Below are positions 54,500 through 64,000 of a stretch of 64,000 nucleotides of DNA, piece by piece. How positions within the stretch are numbered: position 1 is the first letter of the stretch; each line of letters opens with the position of its first letter. Source of the DNA: Congeria kusceri (taxonomy: Eukaryota > Mollusca > Bivalvia > Myida > Dreissenidae). The stretch is from positions 67,304,320 through 67,368,319 of the forward strand of contig CM051032.1 in the NCBI GenBank assembly GCA_027627225.1, written 5' to 3'. The notes under the pieces were generated by a model, which ran no database searches, was not told where the DNA came from, and saw only the letters and a program-made list of their open reading frames with translations. Made by a program: the position numbers and the translations under genes.

Positions 54500-55163
54500 A
54501 GCAAAAACAGGTCGGATTGGTGGGCGGGCGGTTTGGCGGGCTTTGCGATGTCGTTAACATTTTGCGTTAAAATTTCGTATTCCTGTCATATTTTCAAAAG
54601 TTCTTGGTCAATCTTTATGAAACTTTATAGAAATGTTCCTTGGATGGTCCTCTACCAAACCTGTGAAAATGGTTCCGCTTCACTGCACAAGTTGGCGACC
54701 AGAGCTAAAAATAGAATTTTCTTCTAAAACTACCGCTATATTTTCAAATAATTTTACACAAATGTTTGTTTAGTGTTCCTCTACCAAACTTATTCAAATG
54801 GTTCCGCCTCACTTCACAAAATGGCCACTAGAGCTAAAAATAGAATTTGTGTTAAAAGTTCCGTATTCCTGTCATATTTTCAAACGTTCTTGGTCAGTCT
54901 TCATGAAACTTTACAGAAATATTTCTTAGATGGTCCTCTACCAAACCTGTGAAAATGGTTTTACCGCACAAGATGGCCGCCACAGCTAAAAATTGAATTA
55001 TGTCTCAACGCCATTTTCTTCTAAACCTATGGCTAGATTTTCAAATAATTTTAGACAAATGTTCGTTTAGTGTTCCTCTACCAAACTTATTCCAATGGTT
55101 CAGCCTTACTGCACAGAATGGCCACTAGAGCTAAAAATAGAATTTGCGTTAAAGTTGTGTATT
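54500..55163. repeat. 'ccaaacctgtgaaaatggttccgc' array, interrupted
   Basis: Units with CTGTCATATTTTCAAAAGTTC, TCCTCTACCAAACCTGTGAA, AATGGTTCCGCTTCACTGCA and GGCCACTAGAGCTAAAAATA. The array is split by LTR element B and resumes at 58906. Confidence 0.85.
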
Positions 55164-55213
55164 TGTCATACGACGACTTCACCATGTTGTATTGCGGTGA
55201 ATTTTACTATATT

Positions 55214-55661
55214 ATACACGTGTCGCCGTATAACTAAAATCTACCCCTAGAATAACATTGTGTGTTAGGTCCGGTACTATGTAAAACGAATGATTGAACC
55301 ACGTGTCTGTAATTAACATTGGCAGATTTATTATCCCGTCCGCGCTGTATGTGTTATCTGATTTAGCCGTTTTGATATTGAGTCGCGATGGTTGGCGTTC
55401 TTTTAAGGTAATTTTCGTAGAGTCGAAAAATGATTTACTAACTACCGAAATGCTGCTACCAGAATCTAGAATAATATTTGTTTTAATACCAGCAACTGTT
55501 CCTTGTAAAGAATTGTGTGAAAAAGCAGATACAACCTTTAATGTAAGAATTTTACGTTTAACTTTTTTAGTATGTTTCTTTTGATTATTTTGTTTACGTT
55601 TTACTTGAGATTGTGAAATATTTGTTTTATGATAGAGGTACCTTCTGCTCTGTCTTTTCCC
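55214..55661 (-). CDS. Retroviral-type aspartic protease of element B, in frame after Gag TGA
   Basis: Reading on in the Gag frame after the single TGA gives a basic linker (VKRKQNNQKKHTKK), then NIILDSGSSISVV with the catalytic Asp-Ser-Gly at 55466-55458, and later NVILGVDF, the usual ILG near the end of the fold. The frame ends at TAA about 55216, inside the LTR stump, before any RT. It has no ATG of its own, so short-ORF callers miss it. Confidence 0.82.
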
Positions 55662-56543
55662 TCATTTCCTGGTTCTAAAGCACATTGATTGAAAATGATT
55701 GAATTGTTGGCAATTATTGCATCGTTTATTGAATGCAAAGCAATTTCGACCCCTCTTACAAGTATCGTACCCACATCTGGAACAAATTTGATTTGATGCA
55801 TTTTGTCTGTTTACTTGCAAATGCGGGTTAGATACTGATCTATCGATTACTCGCGGTCTTTGGTAATCTAACGGCACAGGCATCCTGTAATTTTGGTTTC
55901 GTCGCGGCGAAAACTGCTGATATGGGTTATACGGATTTGGCGGTATTTGATTTTGTAGCATATGTTGCTGAGTATAGGAATTTTCTACCGGCATAGTCGG
56001 CATTGGGTTTGATTGCAAAGCATTTATTTCCTTGATTTTTATGTCCGATTTTAGGTCTTTAATTTCTTCCAATAGCGTTTGAAATTTTGTGTCAATAGCA
56101 TTTGCTGAAAACGACGTTGTCATGTCACAGAGTTTACAGTATTTTGCCAATTCTGAGAGAGATTCTGGTTGTCGCAAAATGACATCTTTCTTAATATTGT
56201 CTCTTAAGCCATTGACAAGTAAGCTAACAAGAACTTTTTCCTCTAAACCCTGTACATCAGTAGATATTTTCAACGCTCTGGAGATATAATCATCGCATGT
56301 TTCGTTATCTTTTTGTTTGATAGCGATTAGATTATAATCTAATTCTTTAGTTTGGAAGCACTTTGCGAGTGCTCTTGTAAGTTCATGATAGTTTGATTTT
56401 ATGTCTTCTGCCAAATTATTATAGAAATTCTCTGCTCTGTCTGACAAGTAAAATGGTAGCACATTAACATATTCTGACCTATCTATACTATTCATACAAC
56501 AAAATTTCTCAAATTTTGTCAGAAAAGCTGGGAGACTTATCAT
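55662..56543 (-). CDS. Gag capsid-like and zinc-knuckle part of element B
   Basis: 293 codons on the minus strand. FLTKFEKFCC, VNVLPFYLSDRAENFYNNL and LVNGLRDNIKKDVILRQPES fit the retrotransposon gag (Ty3-type capsid) family, followed by a linker and cysteine-rich C-terminus with a CX2CX4HX4C knuckle (CNNCQQFNHFQSMC). The first ATG is not the natural start; the frame continues from the N-terminal piece across an indel. Ends at TGA 55664-55662, after which the same frame stays open into the protease. Confidence 0.82.
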   Translation of the reverse strand: MISLPAFLTKFEKFCCMNSIDRSEYVNVLPFYLSDRAENFYNNLAEDIKSNYHELTRALAKCFQTKELDYNLIAIKQKDNETCDDYISRALKISTDVQGLEEKVLVSLLVNGLRDNIKKDVILRQPESLSELAKYCKLCDMTTSFSANAIDTKFQTLLEEIKDLKSDIKIKEINALQSNPMPTMPVENSYTQQHMLQNQIPPNPYNPYQQFSPRRNQNYRMPVPLDYQRPRVIDRSVSNPHLQVNRQNASNQICSRCGYDTCKRGRNCFAFNKRCNNCQQFNHFQSMCFRTRK

Positions 56544-57276
56544 AATCTCTACCCGTAAAGCATGCTAACTTAATAATATTAGGCTTAAACATTCTACCTC
56601 CTCGCTCCGGGTCCGGTGTTGACTGTCGTCGGATGCGGCTGGCAACGGTCTCGCGTGGAGTATGTCGCACGTTTGGGTTTTGTCCTTCCGAGGGGGCTGT
56701 AGGCGTCGTTCTGAGTAAGTCAGTATTGTCACTATTAACACTATGTAATGGATTAGTGAAGAAAAAGTTAGGTTTCTGCAAAGTTACACTGGAACTGCGT
56801 TCCGTCGGTCGGTCCTCCGTGGGCAGGTGAAAATCACCGTACGGCGGCGGTACTGGCTCGTACTGGAAACTGGGTAATGGCTCCGTCGGTGGTGGCTGGG
56901 GTGCTGGTTCTCGCGTTTCCTCGACGTCTGATGTATCTGATTGTATTGGTCGGCTTCGAAATGGGCTGTCATATACAGTTACTTTTCGAATCGTTTTTGC
57001 AGAATTTAATTGTTTATGAAAGTCGGCACGTAATTGTTTTCTACGACGTTTTTCACTGGCAACAAATTCTTCTGGAGTTTGTAAATACGTTTTTGACTCA
57101 CGTGGTGTTTTTGATTTGGCAGTCGTGGCCTCCGGAACTGATGGCGGTGATGCGGTTTTCTGTTGGTTGTCGATTGCAGGTACGACTGTAGTTTCGTCAC
57201 TGCTAGTCGGCGTTGTGGGTGGCATCAGCTGTGGATCAATGTCTGCTTGACGAGAACGTAAATCGTAGTGAGACAT
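56509..57276 (-). pseudogene. Gag N-terminal part of element B
   Basis: 255 codons from MSHYDLRSRQADIDPQ. Basic stretch SEKRRRKQLRADFHKQ, Pro-rich middle (EPVPPPYGDF), then IKLACFTGRDYDK, where the frame should pass into the capsid-like part. The frame ends at TGA 56509; the continuing capsid frame overlaps by 35 bp one frame away, so there is an indel near 56530. Confidence 0.8.
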
Positions 57277-57439
57277 GTTGGAACATCATGCCGAATTTAT
57301 ATTGCCGAAATTCACTTACTGAACAGTTTATATTTTAAATTGTGGTTGTTAGAATTTTCCACGTATTTGCCAATTTTCAGCAATTAAAAAGTTACTGGTA
57401 AAAGAATCAAACGTTCAAAACCGGTATTCTCCACCACGT

Positions 57440-58905
57440 TGTCATACGACGACTTCACCATGTTGTATTGCGGTGAATTTTACTATATTATACACGTGTC
57501 GCCGTATAACTAAATACTTTGTTTAATCCTTAATAATTACTTAATTTGTCTGTCCTGGGATCGTCCGTTTACCATATTGTCTTTAGCGAAGTACTTCTTA
57601 ATTCTTAAATATTAATTCCTGTCATTTGTATCATCTTATTAATTTACTATGAGCGTTAAGCGCTAATACTCGCTGGCGTATGAGAGATGTAAATAACTAA
57701 GTCGATGTAAAACAGCCCATTTTATTCTGAAATAATACCAGAACACGCACTCTATAATATATTAAAACAATAATAATATCTGCATGCACAAATATTATGA
57801 AATTGTGAAACATATATATATCAGTAACAATGTCGGTAATTATTATTTAATAAAACGTACAAAATGCAATTCTTACTTTCTTAACGTTTTCATCGTTCTA
57901 TTTATGGCATTTAATCATAATACAAATACAATAATAAATCGAGGAGAAAAGTTAAATATTATTTTCACTAGAATCATATTAATACAACAGCAACAATCAT
58001 AAATATAAAGTTCCTATAATCATTCAGAAGTTGTGCAAATAAATTATTTCTCTGAGTATCCTATATTAAACTTAGTCAAAATAAATGCAAGTAGCAAACA
58101 ATAGTTTAAGTATGAAAATACTTGTAAGCAGCAAACAATAATTTAAGTATAAGAATATTTAGTAAATAGTAACAAAAGTCTTACCTGAAATAATACCAGA
58201 ACACGCACTGGCAAGTTCGCCGAGCGCAGTTCTTAAATACTATTTCAGGGTATGTGGGTAGGGGCTACGGCTAAGATTTCCTGGAACTTCGGTCAAGTAT
58301 TTCCAAATTCGGAACCCACGTGATAAGATGTGTTACTTTTTGATACGTATATAAATTAGCATATTCATATTTCTGGGGTTAAAATCATTGACCTTAGATC
58401 GTGGAACTTTCCAGTTCTCCGGATCACGTTCGGACATTCTTAATATGGAAATGGCTAGTTACGCTTGTTATGATACATGTATTATGTAGATATATTCAAT
58501 ATGTTTGGAATCTTTCCTCTGTTCACGTCTATTGTTATCTGATTTATACATAAGTGCTAATTACACAAGACGTGCTTCATGCATCTATCTACCTTGATAA
58601 TCTGCATTAGTGATTTCTGCTTAGTAGGTCAGTTTGCTGTAGTTTTATGAGTAAGGCCAAAGAGAAATATTTGTTTGCTGTATACTTTCATTTATTTATT
58701 TATCAATTGTACTTTTTATCTATTACATTTTTAATAATTGTTGTACATCTTATAATAAAGTTTTTATATTTTCATAATAAATTAATTGTTGTAACTATTT
58801 GTTTATTTATTTTTAAATATATTAAACTACAAAATGCTTATATTAAACATAAAAATGTTAATACTATATTAAATAATTAAAATTATGAATTTTGATTGTA
58901 CTACA
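57440..58905 (-). repeat. Upstream LTR of element B
   Basis: Starts TG (57440) and ends CA (58905) on the + strand; bounded on the inner side by the primer-binding-like TGGTGGAGAAT (minus strand, ending about 57437) and on the outer side by the TATT duplication. Shares GTCTTACCTGAAATAATACC and TACTATTTCAGGGTATGTGG with element A. Confidence 0.8.
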
Positions 58906-59420
58906 TATTCCTGTCATATTTTCTAAAGTTCTTGATCAATCTTGATGAAACTTTACACTTTACCAAACTTATTCAAATGGATCCACCGCACTGCACAAAA
59001 TGGCCACTAGAGCTAAAAATATAATTTGCGTTGAAGTTTTGTTTTCCTGTCATATTTTCAAAACTTCTTGGTCAATCTTCATGAAACTTTACAGAAATGT
59101 TCCTTGGATGGTCCTCTACCAAACTTGTGAAAATGGTTCCGCTTCACTGCACAAGATGGCCACCAGAGCTAAAAATATAAATATGTCTAAACGCCAATTT
59201 TTTCTAGACCTATGGCTAAATTTTAAATTAATTTCACACCAATGTTCGTTTAGTGGTCCTCTATAAGACTTATTGAAAGTGTTCCGCCTCACTGCACAAA
59301 AGGCCACTAGAGCTAAAAATATAATTTGCTTTAAAGTTGTGTATTCCTGTCATATTTTCTAAAGTTCTTGATCAATCTTGATGAAACTTTACTGCAAACA
59401 TTTTAGATCATCGACATGAA
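58906..59420. repeat. 'ccaaacctgtgaaaatggttccgc' array, right part
   Basis: Continuation of 54500-55163 beyond element B, with TTCCTGTCATATTTTCAAAA, CCTCTACCAAACTTGTGAAA and GGCCACTAGAGCTAAAAATA units. Confidence 0.85.
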
Positions 59421-59565
59421 ACTTCCATTCTTCTTCACCAACATTGACTAGTACATGTACCCCCATCTTCAAAATAAAAAATGCGGCTTTAATGCTGTTT
59501 CCGCATTTTTCTCTTGTTGCTCGATAACTTGACAATGCATCAAGATATTTTAATGAAACGCATAA

Positions 59566-59760
59566 ATCTGTGGGCTCCCTATTGGTATCTGTGGGCTCCC
59601 TATTTGGTATCTGTGGGCTCCCTATTGGTATCTGTGGGCTCCCTATTGGTATCTGTGGGCTCCCTATTGGTATCTGTGGGCTCCCTATTGGTATCTGTGG
59701 GCTCCCTATTGGTATCTGTGGGCTCCCTATTGGTATCTGTGGGCTCCCTATTGGTATCTT
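59566..59760. repeat. 21-bp tandem repeat, 9 copies
   Basis: TGTGGGCTCCCTATTGGTAT repeated every 21 bp (GTGGGC at 59570, 59591, 59613, 59634 ... 59739). One copy has an extra T, shifting later spacing by one. It gives 7-residue periodic frames on both strands and joins directly to the env-like fragment. Confidence 0.95.
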
Positions 59761-60443
59761 GCTGCCGGCTCGGCAGCATCCTTATAGCGTTGTTTAGCGA
59801 GCGGTAATGGAGAAATAATTGGTACAGGTATGGCGCGGTACAGTTCATAAACCTCATCTAGTCTTATCCTTGGTATTGACAGCATGATTAGGATCTTTCC
59901 ATCGAAAAACAATGTTGAGCTCGTTAAACACCTGTAAAACGTCCAGATGTCGGTCTTGGGATCAATAATTAGTGACATTAATTTCGGAGAAGCTTTCTGA
60001 ATATCCCGCTTTAAATCTTGTAAGTAGTCTACCTCAGCCAATAATCCATGTAACACGTTTACAAACGGTACATAATTTGTATTATGCAAGTAACTCGTTA
60101 TTGATTCTTGCAGTATAAAACGTGCCTGTTTTACGTCATCTGTAATTAATGACAAAAATGTTTCAATTTCGTCAAACTCAATTATAATTGTGGCTAGCCA
60201 TTTTGCTCTAGTTGTCGAAACTTCGTTTGTTTTATAAAACACAACGTGATCCTTTACGAAAGTATGTCCCTGCATATTATTAGAACACACAATTTTACAT
60301 GCCCTGCATATTATTAGAACACACAATTTTACATGGCCCACTAGAAGTAAAACACCTGCCAAAATGTTTATGAATTGGGGATGCATCTGAAACCAGATAC
60401 AAAAATTTGCAAATACATGATTTTCTGTTACATATATATACAT
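59748..60443 (-). pseudogene. Env-like (baculovirus F-type) fragment of an LTR retroelement
   Basis: The minus-strand frame has 231 codons. From about residue 60 it reads in the style of F-type envelope proteins carried by Gypsy/errantivirus-like elements: FVKDHVVFYKTNEVSTTRAK, a helical stretch with a long run of charged residues, and near the end LIMLSIPRIRLDEVYELYRA then PLPLAK. The C-terminal half with a membrane anchor is missing, replaced by the 21-bp repeat. A 34-bp tandem duplication (60269-60336) disturbs the N-terminal part, and no signal peptide is clear. Truncated relic; family call is by pattern from memory. Confidence 0.6.
60267..60336. repeat. 34-bp tandem duplication in the env-like fragment
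   Basis: CCTGCATATTATTAGAACAC and ACAATTTTACATG occur twice in a row. On the minus strand this duplicates about 11 residues and adds one base beyond a codon multiple. Confidence 0.85.
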
Positions 60444-60599
60444 GAAGCCTTGTACAAACAGAAAACTTACAAGCTACAATAACATAGCTTAAATTAACAG
60501 TCTGCAAACGTTTATTACATTTTGTTGAAGTATATTTATCTGAGCGTACAAACCTCTCGCGGCTATGAAGCCCACTCACCGACTGACTAGCCCACCTGT

Positions 60600-61090
60600 T
60601 CTTTACCTGGTGTGGCTAGTCTATCACGTGGAACATAGAGCATGCGCACATCAACTTGTGTTAATAACATTATAATATTTTAATATCCAGAGAAGGATGT
60701 TATCTTGCTAGGTATTATGAGACGGATATGTTATTTTGCTATGTATTATGTTACATTTGTCCCCTATTTAAGAAATTTAGGTGGGTAAATTTATAATATA
60801 AATATTTAAAATATTTATATATTTAAGATTGTAACATAATATAAATGCTCAATATAAATCTAACATTTAAATATATATGATATTAATTGTATATTTGAAA
60901 CCGAAACATAATATAAATGGACAATATATATATAGTATTTAAATATTAAACCGTTAACATACCGGAGACCTTAACATAATATAAATGTATAGTTTAATTA
61001 TTTAACACATGTCTATACCTGAGACCTAAACACAATATTATTTTATTAATTTACTTATATGTTTATCACTATAAGTTCTCTTTTTTTCCA
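60600..61090. other. Intergenic, very AT-rich
   Basis: TATTATGAGACGGATATGTT and repeated AACATAATATAAATG phrases every 60-80 bp; perhaps a decayed LTR or AT-satellite. Nothing coding. Confidence 0.35.
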
Positions 61091-61250
61091 CACAAATGTT
61101 TTAGTGTTCCTGGCTGTAGGTATTGGCTGGCGCTCCCGGGTTGACGGACGTGGTAGGGTCCCTGTGCCCTACCGACCACAACGAAGGTCATCCGTCGCGG
61201 ATCCATGTGGCTAGAGCGTCATCAGTGCGTGGTCCCGTCCCCGTCGCATT

Positions 61251-61505
61251 CTAAACTCCTTGTCGGAGCTCCACGCCGATGACTTGGCCATAAACACAAA
61301 CAAAAACTAGTTCCGGGCATCCGCCGCCTGTGGCCAGCAGAGGCAGGCTCTTCCCCAGTAAATTGCTGGCTACCTTGGCAGCAACGTTTACCGCCAGCCG
61401 CACCATTCTATCTTCAGGCAACACGTCTGCCGCTAGGGCTCGAAAAATGTTTATGGAAGTTCTAAAAGTTGACTCGTAGTTGATTCCTATGAATTTGCCA
61501 TTATG
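61251..61505 (-). other. GC-rich orphan open frame
   Basis: Stop-to-stop frame of 84 codons on the minus strand, ending at TAG 61253-61251. It contains RMVRLAVNVAAKVASNLLGK, then LPLLATGGGCPELVFVCVYG and QVIGVELRQG. The surrounding 61110-61440 is markedly richer in GC than anything nearby. TTCATAG lies just upstream on the minus strand and could be a splice acceptor. I do not recognise the family; it may be an exon, a domesticated or decayed element piece, or chance. Confidence 0.35.
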
Positions 61506-62538
61506 TTAATCCACAGAAAGGAAAGTTCGAATAATTAAGAATTGAAGACACAATTGCTATGGTTAACGTTCAACTGAATTGAATAATACATTTCCTTAGG
61601 AAAATACCCATTGTTTTAATTTTTTATAATGGTTTATCTTTTATTGTATAAAAAAATTCATATAATTGGTGTCTAATTGGCGCCTATTATCAGTCCCACA
61701 TGATATCCAGGAAAACTAAGTTTTTGAATCGCTATCAAATTACACAGGTAACTATTAAAAAACAATGTCTTAAGCGAGCATCTTAACCACGGGTGTCTTG
61801 AGGGCACCGCGTGGTCTTATTGCTCTACTGATTATAAAGTACAGCTTCACCTAGATAGATGTTTGAGAAATCTACCCAGGACTTATGAACTTAAATGAAA
61901 ATAATATACATATTACAAAGTCATATTTTCATAATAATACATTTAAATTACTGCAACCGTGTTGTTTATTTGCAATCAAAGACGTGTTGTTTATTTGCAA
62001 TCAAAGACGTTAGTTGCATTGCACATACCATGAAGTTCAATAATTGACATCTTACTTATCTGGTTTGAATAGGTGCCAATAGTAAACAGTCATATACATC
62101 CCAAATATGTGAGTAGTTTAAAAAACGTTATATTTCATTTTGATGCAGCTAGAATGTTTGGACAACAGTACTCATTAATAAACAGTTAATTATTATTAAT
62201 TAATTACAATTCGTAAGTATATTATATATCCGTATAAGGCCACTATGTTACATTAAAAGATCATCGTTTAAATAAACAAACACAAATATATACACCCAAA
62301 AGTCCTAATTGTTCTTGATGTTTAGTATTAGTAAATGTATATTGGGTTGTTTACTCCATCTTCCACGATTATCGGCCAAAGAGGGTGAATGCCGTATTGT
62401 GGATGGGTTTGTCTAAATTTAATGTTCCAAATGTTCTTATGGTTTCTTAATTTGGGCTTGGTAGCTGTTGTCTTATTTGTGATGACCTCTCCTGCGTTTG
62501 CAGTTTTCGTGGTAGATGTCTTTGGTTTCAGGGTTGTT

Positions 62539-62712
62539 CTACTCGTTGTATTCTGGTTGTAATTCCGTTTGGTTACACTGCTCCTTTCGGTAGAATGGGT
62601 CATGTTTGACTGTTATTTGTCCAAATCTAAACATTGTACTTGCCCCGAATTCCTGTTTGAGTTGTTCTGATGTGAAAGATCTGTTAAATACTTCCAAATT
62701 GCGAGAATTCAT
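62539..62712 (-). other. Small open frame, unknown
   Basis: 57 codons from MNSRNLEVFNRSFTSEQLKQ to a TAG at 62539. It overlaps a 91-codon Thr/Lys-rich frame (62603-62328, starting MTHSTERSSVTKRN, ending PQYGIHPLWPIIVEDG) in another frame. The two could be one reading with an indel near 62580. No domain recognised. Confidence 0.25.
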
Positions 62713-63088
62713 TTTTAGTTTATAGTATAAATTCCAATATCTCTAATATTCTTCACCAGCTGTTACTTTTAGAGAGAACAGCTGTACTTAACTCATAATC
62801 CATATTGATTTTATCTTCATCAACAGCTACATTGAGAGTAGACAGTTGGACTTTTTTTTTCCCCAACATTATTCAAACTTCACATTGAGGATGTTAGATA
62901 GGACTTGATAATAATTAGGATTTCAATCCATACACATATCGGAAATTTATTGTGTATTTACAATATATGGCTGTTCTAAAACAATACTATGGCCTTTGTA
63001 AGACAATACTTTCTACTACTTCTCCAATATTACGATGTGGATGGATTAATTTCTCTCCTCAGCGTAATTGTCATCTTTTATTAGGTTA

Positions 63089-63318
63089 TTTGCAGAACAC
63101 TTATAGCAGTCATTCACTTGCAGAACACTTATAGCAGTCATTCACTTGCAGAACACTTATAGCAGTCATTCACTTGCAGAACACTTATAGCAGTCATTCA
63201 CTTGCAGAACACTTATAGCAATCATTCACTAGCAGAACACTTATAGCAGTCATTCACTTGCAGAACACTTATAGCAGTCATTCACTTGCAGAACACTTAT
63301 AGCAGTCATTCACTTGCA
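63089..63318. repeat. 28-bp tandem repeat, about 8 copies
   Basis: GCAGAACACTTATAGCAGTC recurs at 63092, 63120, 63148, 63176, 63204, 63232, 63260, 63288 with near-perfect identity (single changes at 63220-63232). Confidence 0.95.
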
Positions 63319-64000
63319 CACATATATCGTGTTTGTTAGCCCGTTTATTATACTAAATAGCAAATCAACATTTACGTGTCAACAGCATGGCAACTATTCT
63401 CTTTGTTTAGGACATCATCAAAAAGACTAACAGACGGAATATATGGATATTTAAACAAATCGAATGTCAATAATTTCATCATCTGAAATACATTCTCTAA
63501 TTGATATACATTGCGATACAACTGGCAATACATTCACACCTATAGAAGTAACACGAGCTTCAAACTCAAAACAACAGGAAATACCTTAGAAATATCACTG
63601 CAGATACTTATTTGTACCGCATTGTCATTTTTGTTAACAGCATTTTAAATTCCTTCAATAAAAAGCACCACAACATTTAATAAGATTGGTAGGGTGATGT
63701 AAGGCCGCGTACTTTCTTCATATGTATTACTCATATATGTTATCAACGTGCTTGTTTCATAGATATAATAAACGCAATTATATTCGCATTCATAATTTTA
63801 TAAGCCTATAATTTACCAAGACTAGTAAACATTTAAATGTATGGTATGTACATTGTGATGAAAGGGTTACTTACAAGTGTAATTTCACCTGACCACGATT
63901 ACAAAGATGTTTTGTGTATGTAATTAATGTGTAAGTATTTGAATGTATACATTTACTGAACATTGTATATGAAAGATATGCACATGTGTATGAAATGTTA
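63319..64000. other. Intergenic, nothing recognised
   Basis: AT-rich sequence to the window end with no coding frame. Confidence 0.4.

Larger units (their letters stand above)
55164..58905 (-). mobile_element. Gypsy-type LTR element B, minus strand, with target duplication
   Basis: A 75-bp direct repeat starting TGTCATACGACGACTTCACC lies at 55164-55238 and 57440-57514. The right LTR continues to CA at 58905 (about 1.47 kb). TATT flanks the element at 55160-55163 and 58906-58909, and the host repeat reads on (GTTGTGTATT / CCTGTCATATTTTC). The minus-strand order is LTR, TGGTGGAGAAT (primer-binding-like), gag, protease, then a 75-bp LTR stump. RT, RNase H and integrase are missing. Deleted, non-autonomous copy. 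Confidence 0.88.

Noticed and set aside
55294..55584. 96-codon + strand frame
   Set aside because: Lies antisense to the retroelement protease, which has clear catalytic motifs on the minus strand.
59514..59857. Periodic 7-residue frames on both strands
   Set aside because: By-products of the 21-bp tandem repeat; frames shift where one copy has an extra base.
63089..63318. CRISPR-like 28-bp repeats
   Set aside because: No spacers between repeats; plain minisatellite.

Overview
The window is nuclear DNA from an animal. It is AT-rich, has genes with GT-AG introns, and carries far more mobile and repeated DNA than coding sequence. The repeat families (the palindromic GAGGCGCGTCGTGGG element, the 'agctcacctgag' arrays, the 139-bp 'gggattgcatatggggtggg' arrays, and tRNA-headed SINEs) are ones I associate with bivalve molluscs. 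A dreissenid mussel is my best guess, from memory of such repeats and not from any search.

Region 1 (415-25799, + strand) is most of one gene. I assembled 13 exons with consistent splice phases that encode the translation factor eIF2D (ligatin): the last part of the PUA module, a long acidic linker, the winged-helix/SWIB-MDM2 region and the C-terminal SUI1 domain. The first exons (pre-PUA and start codon) lie to the left of the window. The introns are full of transposons and tandem arrays, including a deleted hAT element with a perfect 8-bp target duplication, a pogo/Tigger-like TIR element, a nested array at 13.2-16.8 kb, five copies of one palindromic element (one ending 24 bp from an exon) and a tRNA-derived SINE.

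Region 2 (25800-44942) has no convincing host coding sequence. It holds diverged repeat arrays, a broken hAT-like transposase (about 29.45-30.38 kb), a broken mariner transposase (36.96-38.08 kb), several foldback elements, and two copies of a TAGGGAAAGATCTA-ended element. Two stretches (about 35.28-35.57 kb and 39.57-39.67 kb) could be 5' UTR exons of the next gene.

Region 3 (44948-46921, + strand) is an intact 657-codon reading frame of the DUF229 family, a type II membrane protein with an alkaline-phosphatase/sulfatase-like fold.

Region 4 (46922-64000) is repeats and retroelements: a 38-copy 58-bp satellite; a first Gypsy-type LTR fragment abutting it; a second related LTR element (55164-58905, minus strand) with 4-bp target duplications, gag, and a protease joined in frame across one TGA; an env-like fragment of the baculovirus-F type fused to a 21-bp tandem repeat; a GC-rich orphan reading frame; and a 28-bp tandem array. 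Neither LTR element keeps reverse transcriptase or integrase, and both keep only the last 60-75 bp of the downstream LTR.

The two host genes look unrelated in function. I found no evidence of an operon-like or novel multi-gene system. The main interest is in element structure and nesting, and in how the eIF2D gene tolerates it.
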